Origin: Streptomyces peucetius | GTDB lineage: Bacteria; Actinomycetota; Actinomycetes; Streptomycetales; Streptomycetaceae | Assembly (NCBI RefSeq): GCF_025854275.1 | Contig: NZ_CP107567.1 | Coordinates: 1,984,001-2,048,000, forward strand | Direction: 5' to 3' | Length of the DNA: 64,000 bases | Shown here: one piece after another, positions 10,126-18,551 of the stretch | Position numbering within the stretch: the first letter of the stretch is position 1 | Layout: each line of letters begins with the position of its first letter | Notes under the pieces: generated by a model | Told to the model about the DNA's origin: nothing | Database searches by the model: none | Seen by the model: only the letters and a program-made list of their open reading frames with translations | Position numbers and translations under genes: made by a program

Positions 10126-10671
10126 ATGTCGACTTCTGCGCACCAGCCCGCCACCGACGCCGTGCGTACCGGCGGAACCGTCACCGATCGTCTTGTCGAA
10201 GCGAACCGGAAGTACGCCGCCCAGTTCCAGGACCCGGGCATGGACGCCCGCCCGGTGCTCAAGGTCGCCGTGGTCGCGTGCATGGACGCCCGGCTGGACC
10301 TGCACGCCGCGCTCGGGCTCGATCTCGGCGACTGTCACACGATCCGCAACGCCGGCGGCGTGGTCACGGACGACGTGATCCGCTCCCTGACCATCAGCCA
10401 GCGCGCCCTGGGCACCCGCAGCGTGATCCTCGTGCACCACACCGGCTGCGGTCTTGAGACGATCACCGAGGAATTCCGTATGGAGCTGGAGGAGGAGGTC
10501 GGGCAGCGGCCCGCGTGGGCGGTCGAGGCGTTCCGCGACGTCGACCAGGACGTCCGCCAGTCGATGCAGCGGGTGCGCACCTCGCCGTTCCTGCTGCACT
10601 CCGACGACATCCGCGGCTTCGTCTTCGACGTCACGACAGGGCTGCTGAGGGAGATCGACCCCGCTGAGTGA
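10126..10671 (+). CDS. Beta-class carbonic anhydrase
   Basis: The enzyme interconverts CO2 and bicarbonate at a zinc site. The 181 residues show the beta-class zinc ligands CMDAR (Cys, Asp/Arg dyad) and HHTGCG (His, Cys), plus IRNAGG and DDVIRSL motifs. The overall pattern, with GFVFDV near the C-terminus, resembles the small M. tuberculosis enzyme Rv1284. The ATG at 10126 is preferred over an in-frame GTG at 10105 because TACCTT at 10114-10119 lies 6 nt upstream, as for a leaderless message, and no ribosome site is visible. It diverges from the dcw operon. Confidence 0.93.
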   Translation: MSTSAHQPATDAVRTGGTVTDRLVEANRKYAAQFQDPGMDARPVLKVAVVACMDARLDLHAALGLDLGDCHTIRNAGGVVTDDVIRSLTISQRALGTRSVILVHHTGCGLETITEEFRMELEEEVGQRPAWAVEAFRDVDQDVRQSMQRVRTSPFLLHSDDIRGFVFDVTTGLLREIDPAE

Positions 10672-10869
10672 GCAGCCGGGCACCTGACGAAACGGCTCAA
10701 CCCTGACATATCCCGCCCACTTGTCCACAGGCAAGTGACACAACACGGGAACGCAAACAAGAATGCCTGTGGGACGTGCTTCCGGACCCTCCGGAAGCGG
10801 TGTCCGTGTTTCGGGGTGGGCCGTGCCGTCTGAAGGCACCGGCCCTATGAACGGGCCGAGGAGGGCCGG

Positions 10870-11916
10870 GTGACGACCTATGACGATCGAGCGAGCCTCA
10901 CGGATCTGACCACCACAGCGGATCGCGTCCGCAGGTCGGTCGAGAGCGTGATCGAGGGCAAGCCGGAGGTCGTACGGCTTTCGCTGACCGTGTTGCTCGC
11001 GGAAGGACATCTGCTCATCGAAGATGTCCCCGGTGTGGGCAAGACGATGCTGGCCAAGACGCTGGCGCGATCCATCGACTGTTCCGTACGGCGCATCCAG
11101 TTCACGCCGGACCTGCTGCCGTCCGACGTCACCGGTGTGTCGATCTTCGACCAGCAGCACCGTGAGTTCGAATTCAAACCGGGCGCGATCTTCGCCCAGA
11201 TCGTGATCGGCGACGAGATCAACCGCGCGTCGCCCAAGACGCAGTCGGCGCTGCTGGAGTCGATGGAGGAACGCCAGGTCACCATCGACGGGCACAGTTA
11301 CGAACTGCCCAACCCCTTCATGGTGGTGGCCACGCAGAACCCGGTGGAGATGGAGGGCACCTATCCGCTGCCCGAGGCGCAGCGCGACCGCTTCATGGCG
11401 CGCGTCTCGATCGGCTACCCCAGCGCCGCCGCGGAACTCCAGATGCTCGACGTGCACGGCGGGGTCTCCCCGCTGGACGATCTGCAGCCCGTGGCGCACG
11501 CCCACGACATCGTGAAGCTGATCGAGGCCGTGCGCGCCGTGCACGTCGCCGAGTCCGTCCGCCGGTACGCGGTGGAGCTCGTCTCGGCGACGCGCAGCCA
11601 CCCCGACCTCAGGCTCGGCGCTTCCCCGCGCGCCACGCTGCACCTGCTGCGCGCCGCGAAGGCGTCCGCCGCCCTCAGCGGCCGCGAGTACGCCCTGCCG
11701 GACGATGTGCAGGCGCTCGCCGTGCAGGTGCTCGCGCACCGGCTGCTGCCGACGGCGCAGGCACAGCTGAACCGCCGGACCGCCGAGCAGGTCGTGCTCG
11801 ACATCGTCCAGCGCACCCCGGTGCCCACGACCGGCAACGCCGAGGGCTCGTACGTCGGCGGCGGCCCGGACCGGCCGGCGTTCTACGGCCAGCAGTCCGG
11901 CGCCCGGCGGCTGTGA
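10870..11916 (+). CDS. MoxR-family AAA ATPase
   Basis: MoxR ATPases act as chaperones for the maturation of partner proteins, usually encoded with DUF58 and transglutaminase genes as here. The 348 residues include the Walker A loop GVGKTM (residues about 56-61), Walker B VIGDEINRA, sensor 1 ATQNP and the arginine-finger region EAQRDRF. The GTG start at 10870 follows a GGAGG-containing stretch. The stop overlaps the next start (ATGA), so the operon is coupled. The client is unknown. Confidence 0.93.
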   Translation: MTTYDDRASLTDLTTTADRVRRSVESVIEGKPEVVRLSLTVLLAEGHLLIEDVPGVGKTMLAKTLARSIDCSVRRIQFTPDLLPSDVTGVSIFDQQHREFEFKPGAIFAQIVIGDEINRASPKTQSALLESMEERQVTIDGHSYELPNPFMVVATQNPVEMEGTYPLPEAQRDRFMARVSIGYPSAAAELQMLDVHGGVSPLDDLQPVAHAHDIVKLIEAVRAVHVAESVRRYAVELVSATRSHPDLRLGASPRATLHLLRAAKASAALSGREYALPDDVQALAVQVLAHRLLPTAQAQLNRRTAEQVVLDIVQRTPVPTTGNAEGSYVGGGPDRPAFYGQQSGARRL

Positions 11917-13280
11917 TGACGGCTGCAGGGCCCGATGCCCCGCCGGTCCCGGAAGGCAGGAACACCGGCGGGGTACGGGCGGCGCTCGGCGGGCTCACCA
12001 CCCGCGGCCGCTCGTTCCTCGCGGCCGGTGTGGCGGCCGCCGCCTGCGCCTACGTCCTCGGTCAGGGCGACCTTCTGCGTGTCGGGCTGCTGCTCGCCGG
12101 GCTGCCGCTGATCTGCGTGGCCGTGCTGTACCGGACCCGCTACCGGGTCGCGACCAGCCGGCGGCTGTCGCCCGGCCGGGTGCCCGCGGGTTCGGAGGCG
12201 CGGGTCCATCTGCGCATGGACAACGTCTCCCGGATGCCGACCGGTCTGCTGATGCTCCAGGACCACGTGCCGTACGTGCTGGGTCCGCGGCCCCGGTTCG
12301 TGCTCGACCGGGTCGAGGCGGGCGGGCGCCGCGAGGTCTCCTACCGGGTCCGCTCGGACCTGCGGGGCCGTTACCCGCTGGGTCCGCTCCAGCTGCGGCT
12401 GACCGATCCGTTCGGCATGTGCGAACTCGCCCGGTCGTTCAGCGCGTTCGACACCCTCACGGTCGTCCCGCGCACCGAGGCGCTGCCCGCCGTCCGGCTC
12501 GCCGGTGAGGCCTCCGGGTACGGCGACGGCTCCCAGCGCTCGCTGGCCCTCGCCGGCGACGACGACATCATCCCGCGCACCTACCGCTACGGCGACGACC
12601 TGCGCCGGGTGCACTGGCGCTCCACCGCGCGGTACGGGGAGCTGATGGTCCGGCGCGAGGAGCAGCCGCAGCGGGCCCGGTGCACCGTGCTGCTGGACAC
12701 CCGGCAGGTGGCGTATCAGGGTGCCGGGCCGGACTCGGCGTTCGAGTGGGCGGTGTCCGGCACGGCCTCCGCCCTGATGCACCTGCTGGAACGCGGCTTC
12801 GCCGTGCGGCTGCTGACGGACACCGGGAGTGCGGTGCCCGGTCAGGGCGCCGACGGGTTCGCCGGTTCGTCGCAGGAGTCCGCGGACGCCGCCGGGACGA
12901 TGATGGACACGCTCTCCGTCGTGGACCACTCCGACGGGGCCGGCCTGTCCCGCTCGTGCGACGTGCTGCGCGGCACGAACGAAGGGCTGCTGATCGCCTT
13001 CTTCGGCGACCTCGACGACGAGCAGACCGCGCTGGCCGCCCGGATGCGCCGGCGCAGCGGCTCCGCGGTGGCGTTCGTGCTCGACAGCGGTACGTGGCTG
13101 ACCGGCGGCGCGGTGCCCGGCCCGGTCGAGAAGCGGCTGCGGCAGCTGCGGGAGGCGGGGTGGACGGCGCTCGCCGTGCCGCCCGGCGCGCGGCTCGCGG
13201 ATCTGTGGCAGCAGGCGGCACGGGAGCGCGCCGAGCCGTCCGGCACCGGTGCGTACGGTTCGTCGGGAGGTTGGTCATGA
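11913..13280 (+). CDS. DUF58 domain protein
   Basis: The protein (455 residues) starts with two hydrophobic segments (about 28-65), then an extracytoplasmic-looking beta-rich part, and then the DUF58 core with the family hallmark RYGDDLRRVHWRSTAR near residue 226. DUF58 proteins resemble von Willebrand A domains and pair with MoxR ATPases; their exact role is unknown. Start and stop both overlap neighbours by 4 bp, so moxR, this gene and the transglutaminase form one coupled unit. Confidence 0.9.
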   Translation: MMTAAGPDAPPVPEGRNTGGVRAALGGLTTRGRSFLAAGVAAAACAYVLGQGDLLRVGLLLAGLPLICVAVLYRTRYRVATSRRLSPGRVPAGSEARVHLRMDNVSRMPTGLLMLQDHVPYVLGPRPRFVLDRVEAGGRREVSYRVRSDLRGRYPLGPLQLRLTDPFGMCELARSFSAFDTLTVVPRTEALPAVRLAGEASGYGDGSQRSLALAGDDDIIPRTYRYGDDLRRVHWRSTARYGELMVRREEQPQRARCTVLLDTRQVAYQGAGPDSAFEWAVSGTASALMHLLERGFAVRLLTDTGSAVPGQGADGFAGSSQESADAAGTMMDTLSVVDHSDGAGLSRSCDVLRGTNEGLLIAFFGDLDDEQTALAARMRRRSGSAVAFVLDSGTWLTGGAVPGPVEKRLRQLREAGWTALAVPPGARLADLWQQAARERAEPSGTGAYGSSGGWS

Positions 13281-15808
13281 GCGGTCGCGGAAGGCTCGCG
13301 GTGTGCGCCTTCGCCGCCACGCTGATGGCGGCGGGGGCCCTGCTGCCACTGGTGGACCCGCCCAACTGGATGTTCCAGGCGGCGTTCCTGCTGGCGGTCC
13401 AGACCGGGGTCGGCGCGCTCGCCCGGCGGGGGCCGCTGGCCAGGCCGCTGACCGTGGCCGTGCAGGCGCTGGTCACCCTGCTGGTGCTCACCCTCGTCTT
13501 CGCACGTGACCAGAGCTTCCTCGGTGTGCTGCCGGGACCCGACGCCTTCGCCCACTTCGGCGAGCTGCTGCGGGCCGGCGCCGACGACGTGGGCCGATAC
13601 GCGATCCCGGCCCCGGCGACCGACGGCATCAGGCTCATGGTGATCGGCGGTGTCCTGCTGATCGGCCTCGCGGTCGACGCACTGGCGGTGACGTTCCGCA
13701 GCGCGGCCCCGGCCGGTCTGCCGCTGCTGGCGCTCTACTCGGTGGCCGCCGGGCTGTCCGGCGGCGGCGCCGGCTGGCTGTGGTTCCTCCTGGCGGCCTC
13801 CGGCTATCTGGTGCTGCTGCTCGCGGAGGGCCGGGACCGGCTGTCCCAGTGGGGGCGCGTGTTCGGCGGCGCCACGACGGCCAAGAACCGTTCCACGGGC
13901 GGCCTCGACCAGGCGGAGGACCGGCCGCAGGCACCGGTCCGCGCCGGCCGCCGGATCGGCGTGCTCGCGCTCGGCATCGCGCTCGTGGTGCCGGCGGCGC
14001 TGCCCGCGCTGGACGGCGGGCTGATCGGCGGCGTGGGCAACGGCCCCGGTGGCGGGGTCGGAGGAGGCGGCGGCACGATCTCGGCCGTCAACCCCCTGGT
14101 CTCGCTGCAGGACAACCTGAACCAGCCGCAGAACCGTGAGGTGCTGCGGTACCGCAGCAACGCGCCCGCCGACCAGGACATGTATCTGCGGATCCTTGCC
14201 CTCGACCGGTTCGACGGCACGTCGTGGCGCTCCTCCGAGCGCAAGGTCACCGGTGTGCCGGAGCGGTTGCCCGAGCCGGCCGGCCTGAGCCCGTCGGTCC
14301 AGGTCACCGAGGTCCGGACGAATCTCTCCGCGGCCGGTTCGTACAAGCAGAACTGGCTGCCGATGCCCTTCCCGGCGACGACGGTGGCCATCGAGGGGCG
14401 CTGGCGCTACGAGCCCACCGGACGGACCCTCGTGGGCGACCGCGACCAGACCACGGCCGGTGCGCAGTACTCGGTCAACAGCCTGATCGTGCAGCCGACC
14501 CAGGAGCAGCTGGCCGCCGCGCCCGCGGCGCCCGCCGCGCTGCTCCAGGAGTACACCCGGGTCCCCGACGTGCTCCCGGACGACGTCCGGCAGGCGGCGC
14601 GCACGGTGACCAGGGGCGCGGCCAACGACTACGAGCGGGCGGAGAAGCTCGAGGACTGGTTCTCGGTCGACGGCGGCTTCACCTACGACACCGACGTCCG
14701 GTCGGGTACGGGCGTCACCGCGATCAGCCGCTTCCTGAAGCAGAAGGAAGGCTTCTGCGTCCACTTCTCCTTCTCGATGGCCGCGATGGCCCGCACTCTG
14801 GGCATCCCCGCCCGTGTCGCCGTGGGCTTCCAGCCGGGCACCACTCAGTCGGACGGCACGGTGTCGGTCGGTCTGCGCGATGCCCACGCCTGGCCGGAGC
14901 TGTACTTCGAGGGTGTGGGGTGGACCCGTTTCGAACCGACGCCGAGCCGTGGATCCAGGCCCGAGTACACCCAGGAGCAGACGCCCGTCGGGGGTCCCTC
15001 GGATCCGGCGCGCCCGGAGCAGGGCACTTCGGCCGCCCCCGAGCAGTCGGACCGGCCGGACGACGCCTGTCCCCGGCACGAACGGCAGCTGGGCGAGTGC
15101 GGCGCCGCCGATCCGCGTGACGTGCAGCCCCCGCAGGCCGACGACTCGTCGCTGGGCACGGTGCTGCTGACCGCCTTGGGTGTCGGGGCCGGACTGCTGC
15201 TGCTGTCGGTGCCGCTGCTGTGGCGGATCGTGACGCGGTCCAGGAGGCTGGCCGGCTCCCCGGGCCGGGCGGCGAAGGACGAGCCACGCGCACGCGGTTC
15301 GGACCCCGGCCCCTCCGGGGAGGGCTCCGTGTCTCTCGACGCGCGGGGCGGTGCGGTGGCCGGACGTACGGCCGTGGCCGATCCCGCCCGGACGCTGGCG
15401 ATATGGCAGGAGGTCACGGACTCCGCGTGGGACGTGGGCGTCCTCCCCGACGATTCACTGACGCCCCGCAAGGCGGCGGCACGCATCGTCAGGCTGGGCA
15501 AGCTGGAGGACGAGCCCGCTGCCGCCGTGCACCGGATGGCCCGCTCCGTGGAGCAGGTCCTCTACGCGCCCGTACCGAAGCCCGGTACGGGTCTCGCGGA
15601 AGACGCCCGGCGGATCCAGGCGGGACTGATCAAAGCCGTGGGCTTCCGGACCCGGATGCGAGCCCTTCTGCTGCCCCGCTCCTCCGTCCGCGTCGTATGG
15701 GCGCTCTCGGAACGCTGGTCGGCCGTGACGGACCGGTGGCGCGTGCGGCAGCTGCGGCTGAACCGGTGGGCACAGACGCTGCGGCGCCCGTCGCGGCAGC
15801 GGGGCTGA
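13277..15808 (+). CDS. TgpA-like membrane transglutaminase (DUF3488)
   Basis: The 843-residue protein has about six N-terminal membrane helices, a Gly-rich linker, a transglutaminase/protease domain, a further membrane helix near residue 635 and a C-terminal DUF4129-like tail. The catalytic Cys lies in EGFCVHFSFSMA and His in DAHAWPEL; the third position is FEPTP, with Glu where many homologs have Asp. The true start is the ATG at 13277, overlapping the DUF58 stop. The family may cross-link or trim envelope proteins or peptidoglycan, but the substrate is unknown. Confidence 0.9.
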   Translation: MSGRGRLAVCAFAATLMAAGALLPLVDPPNWMFQAAFLLAVQTGVGALARRGPLARPLTVAVQALVTLLVLTLVFARDQSFLGVLPGPDAFAHFGELLRAGADDVGRYAIPAPATDGIRLMVIGGVLLIGLAVDALAVTFRSAAPAGLPLLALYSVAAGLSGGGAGWLWFLLAASGYLVLLLAEGRDRLSQWGRVFGGATTAKNRSTGGLDQAEDRPQAPVRAGRRIGVLALGIALVVPAALPALDGGLIGGVGNGPGGGVGGGGGTISAVNPLVSLQDNLNQPQNREVLRYRSNAPADQDMYLRILALDRFDGTSWRSSERKVTGVPERLPEPAGLSPSVQVTEVRTNLSAAGSYKQNWLPMPFPATTVAIEGRWRYEPTGRTLVGDRDQTTAGAQYSVNSLIVQPTQEQLAAAPAAPAALLQEYTRVPDVLPDDVRQAARTVTRGAANDYERAEKLEDWFSVDGGFTYDTDVRSGTGVTAISRFLKQKEGFCVHFSFSMAAMARTLGIPARVAVGFQPGTTQSDGTVSVGLRDAHAWPELYFEGVGWTRFEPTPSRGSRPEYTQEQTPVGGPSDPARPEQGTSAAPEQSDRPDDACPRHERQLGECGAADPRDVQPPQADDSSLGTVLLTALGVGAGLLLLSVPLLWRIVTRSRRLAGSPGRAAKDEPRARGSDPGPSGEGSVSLDARGGAVAGRTAVADPARTLAIWQEVTDSAWDVGVLPDDSLTPRKAAARIVRLGKLEDEPAAAVHRMARSVEQVLYAPVPKPGTGLAEDARRIQAGLIKAVGFRTRMRALLLPRSSVRVVWALSERWSAVTDRWRVRQLRLNRWAQTLRRPSRQRG

Positions 15809-15820
15809 GACGCCGGGGTC

Positions 15821-15856
15821 GCTCCCGTACCGGGCTCGCGGGTCCGGTACGGGAGC
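15821..15856 (+). terminator. Hairpin after the transglutaminase gene
   Basis: A perfect 12-bp stem, GCTCCCGTACCG paired with CGGTACGGGAGC across a 12-nt loop, begins 12 bp after the stop codon. There is no T run, as is usual in high-GC actinobacteria. Confidence 0.6.
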
Positions 15857-16004
15857 GGCAAGGGTCCGGCACCGGAGCGGCCCGGCATCCACTCGGCGGC
15901 GCTCCCCCGCGCGACGGCCCCCGCACGGAGTGCACAGGAGTGTGTGCGCAGTCGCTCCCGGGCGCGTGTGCGGAGCAGGCACATGCGCAGCTCGTGAGGA
16001 CATG

Positions 16005-16041
16005 TGTGAGGGGCGACGCTCCACGAGCGTCGCCCCTCACA
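16005..16041. terminator. Bidirectional hairpin between convergent genes
   Basis: A perfect 16-bp stem (TGTGAGGGGCGACGCT and its complement) with a 5-nt CCACG loop lies between the plus-strand transglutaminase gene and the minus-strand DUF3040 gene, 44 bp before the latter's stop. Being symmetrical, it can end transcription from both sides. Confidence 0.7.
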
Positions 16042-16085
16042 TGTGTTCCGGTCGGATCCTGTACAGGTCTGTGGCCTCGCGGACC

Positions 16086-16487
16086 TCAGTGGCCGCCTTG
16101 TCCACCCTGTTCGTCGCGGCGGCGCTGCCACCGCTCCTCGATCCGGCTCATCATCGATCTGTGCTGGTGAGACCTTCGACGCCCCTGCTCACCGGAGGCC
16201 TGCTGTTCGCCCGGCTTCGGCGCTTTGCGCCAGCCCGTGATCGCGAGAACCGCACAGCCGAGCATCACGAGGAAGCCCACCACACTGATCCAGATCTGCT
16301 GGGCGACCATTCCGGCCATGAGGAGCGCGATACCCACCAGGAAGCCTGCGACTGCCTGGTAGACCCGTCGCCGGGTGTACGTACGCAGCCCGCTTCCCTC
16401 AAGCGCTGTCGCGAACTTGGGATCTTCGGCGTACAGCGCTCGCTCCATCTGCTCGAGCATTCGCTGCTCGTGCTCCGAGAGCGGCAC
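16086..16487 (-). CDS. DUF3040 membrane protein
   Basis: DUF3040 proteins are small actinobacterial membrane proteins of unknown function. The start is taken as GTG at 16487 (VPLSEHEQRMLEQMERALYA), with GAGGAGGA just upstream; longer frames to 16580 lack the conserved start. The 133 residues contain the family SEHEQRMLEQME motif, two adjacent membrane segments at about 45-85, and a basic Gln/Arg/His-rich tail. Confidence 0.88.
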   Translation of the reverse strand: MPLSEHEQRMLEQMERALYAEDPKFATALEGSGLRTYTRRRVYQAVAGFLVGIALLMAGMVAQQIWISVVGFLVMLGCAVLAITGWRKAPKPGEQQASGEQGRRRSHQHRSMMSRIEERWQRRRDEQGGQGGH

Positions 16488-16732
16488 GGAGTCCTCCTCG
16501 TCGTCGGTCGCGGGGACGACCGGTAGCGGCCCTTTCAGGATAGGCAGGGATTCGCCCCCGTGAAACCCGCCCTCTCGCAAACGCCATTCCGGGCCGCCAT
16601 GCCCGATCGGGTGCTGAGGCGTTGATTCCCCAACCTCCGATCCGTCATGCCGGATGGTGTCCCCCGATCATACGGTGCGAATCCCGCCGGCGGAGGGTCT
16701 GTGGCGTACTCCATCTGCGGCTGCGCCCCTGA

Positions 16733-17518
16733 TCAGCCGCGCTTCTCGCCCAGGACGTGCAGCTGGGTCGCGACCGAATGGAAGGCGGGCAGCTCGGCGG
16801 CCGCCGCCTCCAGCTTCAGCAAGGCCTCCAGAGCACCGGGCTCGGTGTCCACCAGAACGCCGGGGACGAGGTCGGCGAAGACCCGCACACCGTGCACCGC
16901 GCCCACCTCCACACCGGCCCGCGTGACGGCGTCGGTGAGCTGCTCGGCCGTGAAGCGGCGGGGCACCGGATCGCCCGTGCCCCAGCGGCCGTCGGGGTCG
17001 CTCAGCGCCTGCCGGGCGTCGTTGAAGTGACCGGCGAGGGCGCGGGCGATGACGGCACCGCCGAGCCCGGCGGCGAGCAGGCTGAGCGCTCCGCCGGGGC
17101 GCAGCGCCTCGACGGCGTTGCGCACGCCCTCGTCGGGGTCGTCGACGTACTCCAGGACGCCGTGGCACAGGACGGCGTCGTACCCGCCGCGCTCGACCAC
17201 GTCGAAGAGGCCGTGAATGTCTCCCTGGACGCCGCGCACCAGGTCGGCGACCCCGGCCTCCGCTGCCCGGCGCTCGAGGGCGAACAGGGCGTTCGGGCTG
17301 GGGTCGACGACGGTGACGCGGTGGCCGAGCCGGGCGGCGGGCACCGCGAACTTACCGGTGCCGCCGCCGGTGTCGAGGATGTCCAGGTGGTCCGTCCCGG
17401 TCGCCTTGACCCGGCGGTCGAGGGCGTCCTTGAGGACCTCCCAGACCACGGCGGTGCGGACAGAGGCGCGAGAGGGGCGCGGTGGGGTCTCCCCACCGGT
17501 GGGGGACGGTTCCGACAC
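16733..17518 (-). CDS. SAM-dependent methyltransferase
   Basis: The 261-residue protein has a class I methyltransferase fold: motif I LDTGGGTGKFAVP, VTVVDPSPNAL for the acidic ribose contact, and CHGVLEYVDDP. The substrate is unknown. The GTG at 17518 is chosen over the GTG at 17563 because GAGGAG lies 9 nt upstream and a TAGGGT -10-like box (17562-17567) covers the earlier codon, which would therefore not be transcribed. Confidence 0.85.
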   Translation of the reverse strand: MSEPSPTGGETPPRPSRASVRTAVVWEVLKDALDRRVKATGTDHLDILDTGGGTGKFAVPAARLGHRVTVVDPSPNALFALERRAAEAGVADLVRGVQGDIHGLFDVVERGGYDAVLCHGVLEYVDDPDEGVRNAVEALRPGGALSLLAAGLGGAVIARALAGHFNDARQALSDPDGRWGTGDPVPRRFTAEQLTDAVTRAGVEVGAVHGVRVFADLVPGVLVDTEPGALEALLKLEAAAAELPAFHSVATQLHVLGEKRG

Positions 17519-17828
17519 GGCAGTTGGCTCCTCGGGCGATGTTGCTGGCTGGCCTGCGCCCACCCTATTGCCTCCGCCGTCCCGGCCGACGCTCCGTCTC
17601 GTCCTGCGGCGTCACGCGCCCTCCCCCGATTCGCGTGCCGCCCGGGTCCGCCCCGGCCCGGCACCCGTGCCACGGCTCCCGCCCTCGACGCCCCCGCCGG
17701 GGGTCCTCCCGCCCCGTGCCGCCGCGATGTCCCGGCCGGTGCCGCCCCGACTCCCGCGCAGGAGCCGCTGCGCGGGCGGTCCGCGATGCCGGCGCCCGCC
17801 TCCCCGTTCACACGCCGGCGCCACCCGG
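17519..17828. other. Gene-free stretch with methyltransferase promoter
   Basis: This 310-bp stretch separates the HEPN-like gene from the methyltransferase. It holds a TAGGGT -10-like box on the minus strand (17562-17567) and a short leader with GAGGAG. No other signal was recognised between 17570 and 17828. Long open frames across it follow GC bias only. Confidence 0.5.
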
Positions 17829-18389
17829 TCACATGGCGGCGTCCCCCCGCCCCTCCGGCGGCGCCACCTGCTCCGGCTGCCGGCCCCTGGGCTGCGGCAG
17901 CACCGGCTGCAGGACCAGCAGCCGTTCCACCAGCCGCAGGAACATCGCGGCGTCCCGGAGCAGATCGTCGGCCTCGCGGTGACTGGCCGCGCCCTGTATG
18001 CCCGCCTCGGCGCGAGCGCGGCGCTCGGCCCCCGAGGCGAACAGCAGACTCCACTCGGACAGCTCCGGCGCGATCTCCGGCAGGACTTCCCAGGCACTGC
18101 GGATCCGCTGTCTGCGCCGCGGGCTGGTCTCGGGGCGTCCGCGGGCGGCGAGCACCGCGGCGGCCGTGCGCAGGGCGGCCAGATGTGCCGTGGCATAGCG
18201 CTCGTTGGGCTGGTCGAAAGCAGCCGCCTCGTCGAGCCCCGTGCGGGCCTGGGCGAGCAGGTCGAGGGCGGCGGGCGGCGCGGTGGCACGGCGCAGGACG
18301 GGATGGACGTCGTGCGCCGGGCCGGTCGATGAGGGGGCAGGGCCGGTGGCGCGACGCCGGTGTGCGGCGGCTGCTGAGTAGCTGGCCAT
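17829..18389 (-). CDS. HEPN-like protein of the SAV_6107 type
   Basis: The 186-residue protein is mostly helical and Ala/Arg-rich. Gene position beside the dcw cluster and the RxxxAxxxxxxxAxxFLRLVERLL C-terminal pattern recall the Streptomyces family annotated as SAV_6107-type HEPN domain. HEPN domains are helical and are often found in RNases or nucleotide-binding proteins, but no role is established for this one. The ATG at 18389 has GGAGG 7 nt upstream; an in-frame start at 18449 lacks a site. Confidence 0.6.
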   Translation of the reverse strand: MASYSAAAAHRRRATGPAPSSTGPAHDVHPVLRRATAPPAALDLLAQARTGLDEAAAFDQPNERYATAHLAALRTAAAVLAARGRPETSPRRRQRIRSAWEVLPEIAPELSEWSLLFASGAERRARAEAGIQGAASHREADDLLRDAAMFLRLVERLLVLQPVLPQPRGRQPEQVAPPEGRGDAAM

Positions 18390-18478
18390 GACGAGCCTCC
18401 TGTCGTCGTGTGACGGCGCTGTGGCCGTATGTGTCCATGGTCGAGGCACCCACTGACAATCGCCGCTGACCTGGCACT

Positions 18479-18508
18479 TTGCATCGATCGGGGGTTCGAG
18501 GATAGTTT
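18479..18508 (+). promoter_or_regulatory. Predicted promoter of the ABC/YhgE/TetR operon
   Basis: A TTGCAT -35 box (18479-18484) and TAGTTT -10 box (18503-18508) are 18 bp apart, pointing to the operon starting at 18552. The -10 box abuts the palindromic operator that follows. Confidence 0.5.
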
Positions 18509-18537
18509 TTGAACTGACTGGTCAGTTCAAAACTGAC
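18507..18537. promoter_or_regulatory. TetR-type operator with extra half-site
   Basis: TTTTGAACTGAC (18507-18518) and GTCAGTTCAAAA (18521-18532) form a perfect 12-bp inverted repeat around a 2-bp centre. A third copy of the core half-site, AACTGAC, follows at 18531-18537. The site covers the -10 box and likely transcription start. The operon's third gene encodes a TetR regulator, so negative autoregulation is the simple inference. Confidence 0.75.
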
Positions 18538-18551
18538 GGAGGGATTCGGGG

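Noticed and set aside
12842..15079. Long open frame opposite the transglutaminase gene
   Set aside because: Antisense to clear conserved motifs; no start site; composition of shadow frames.
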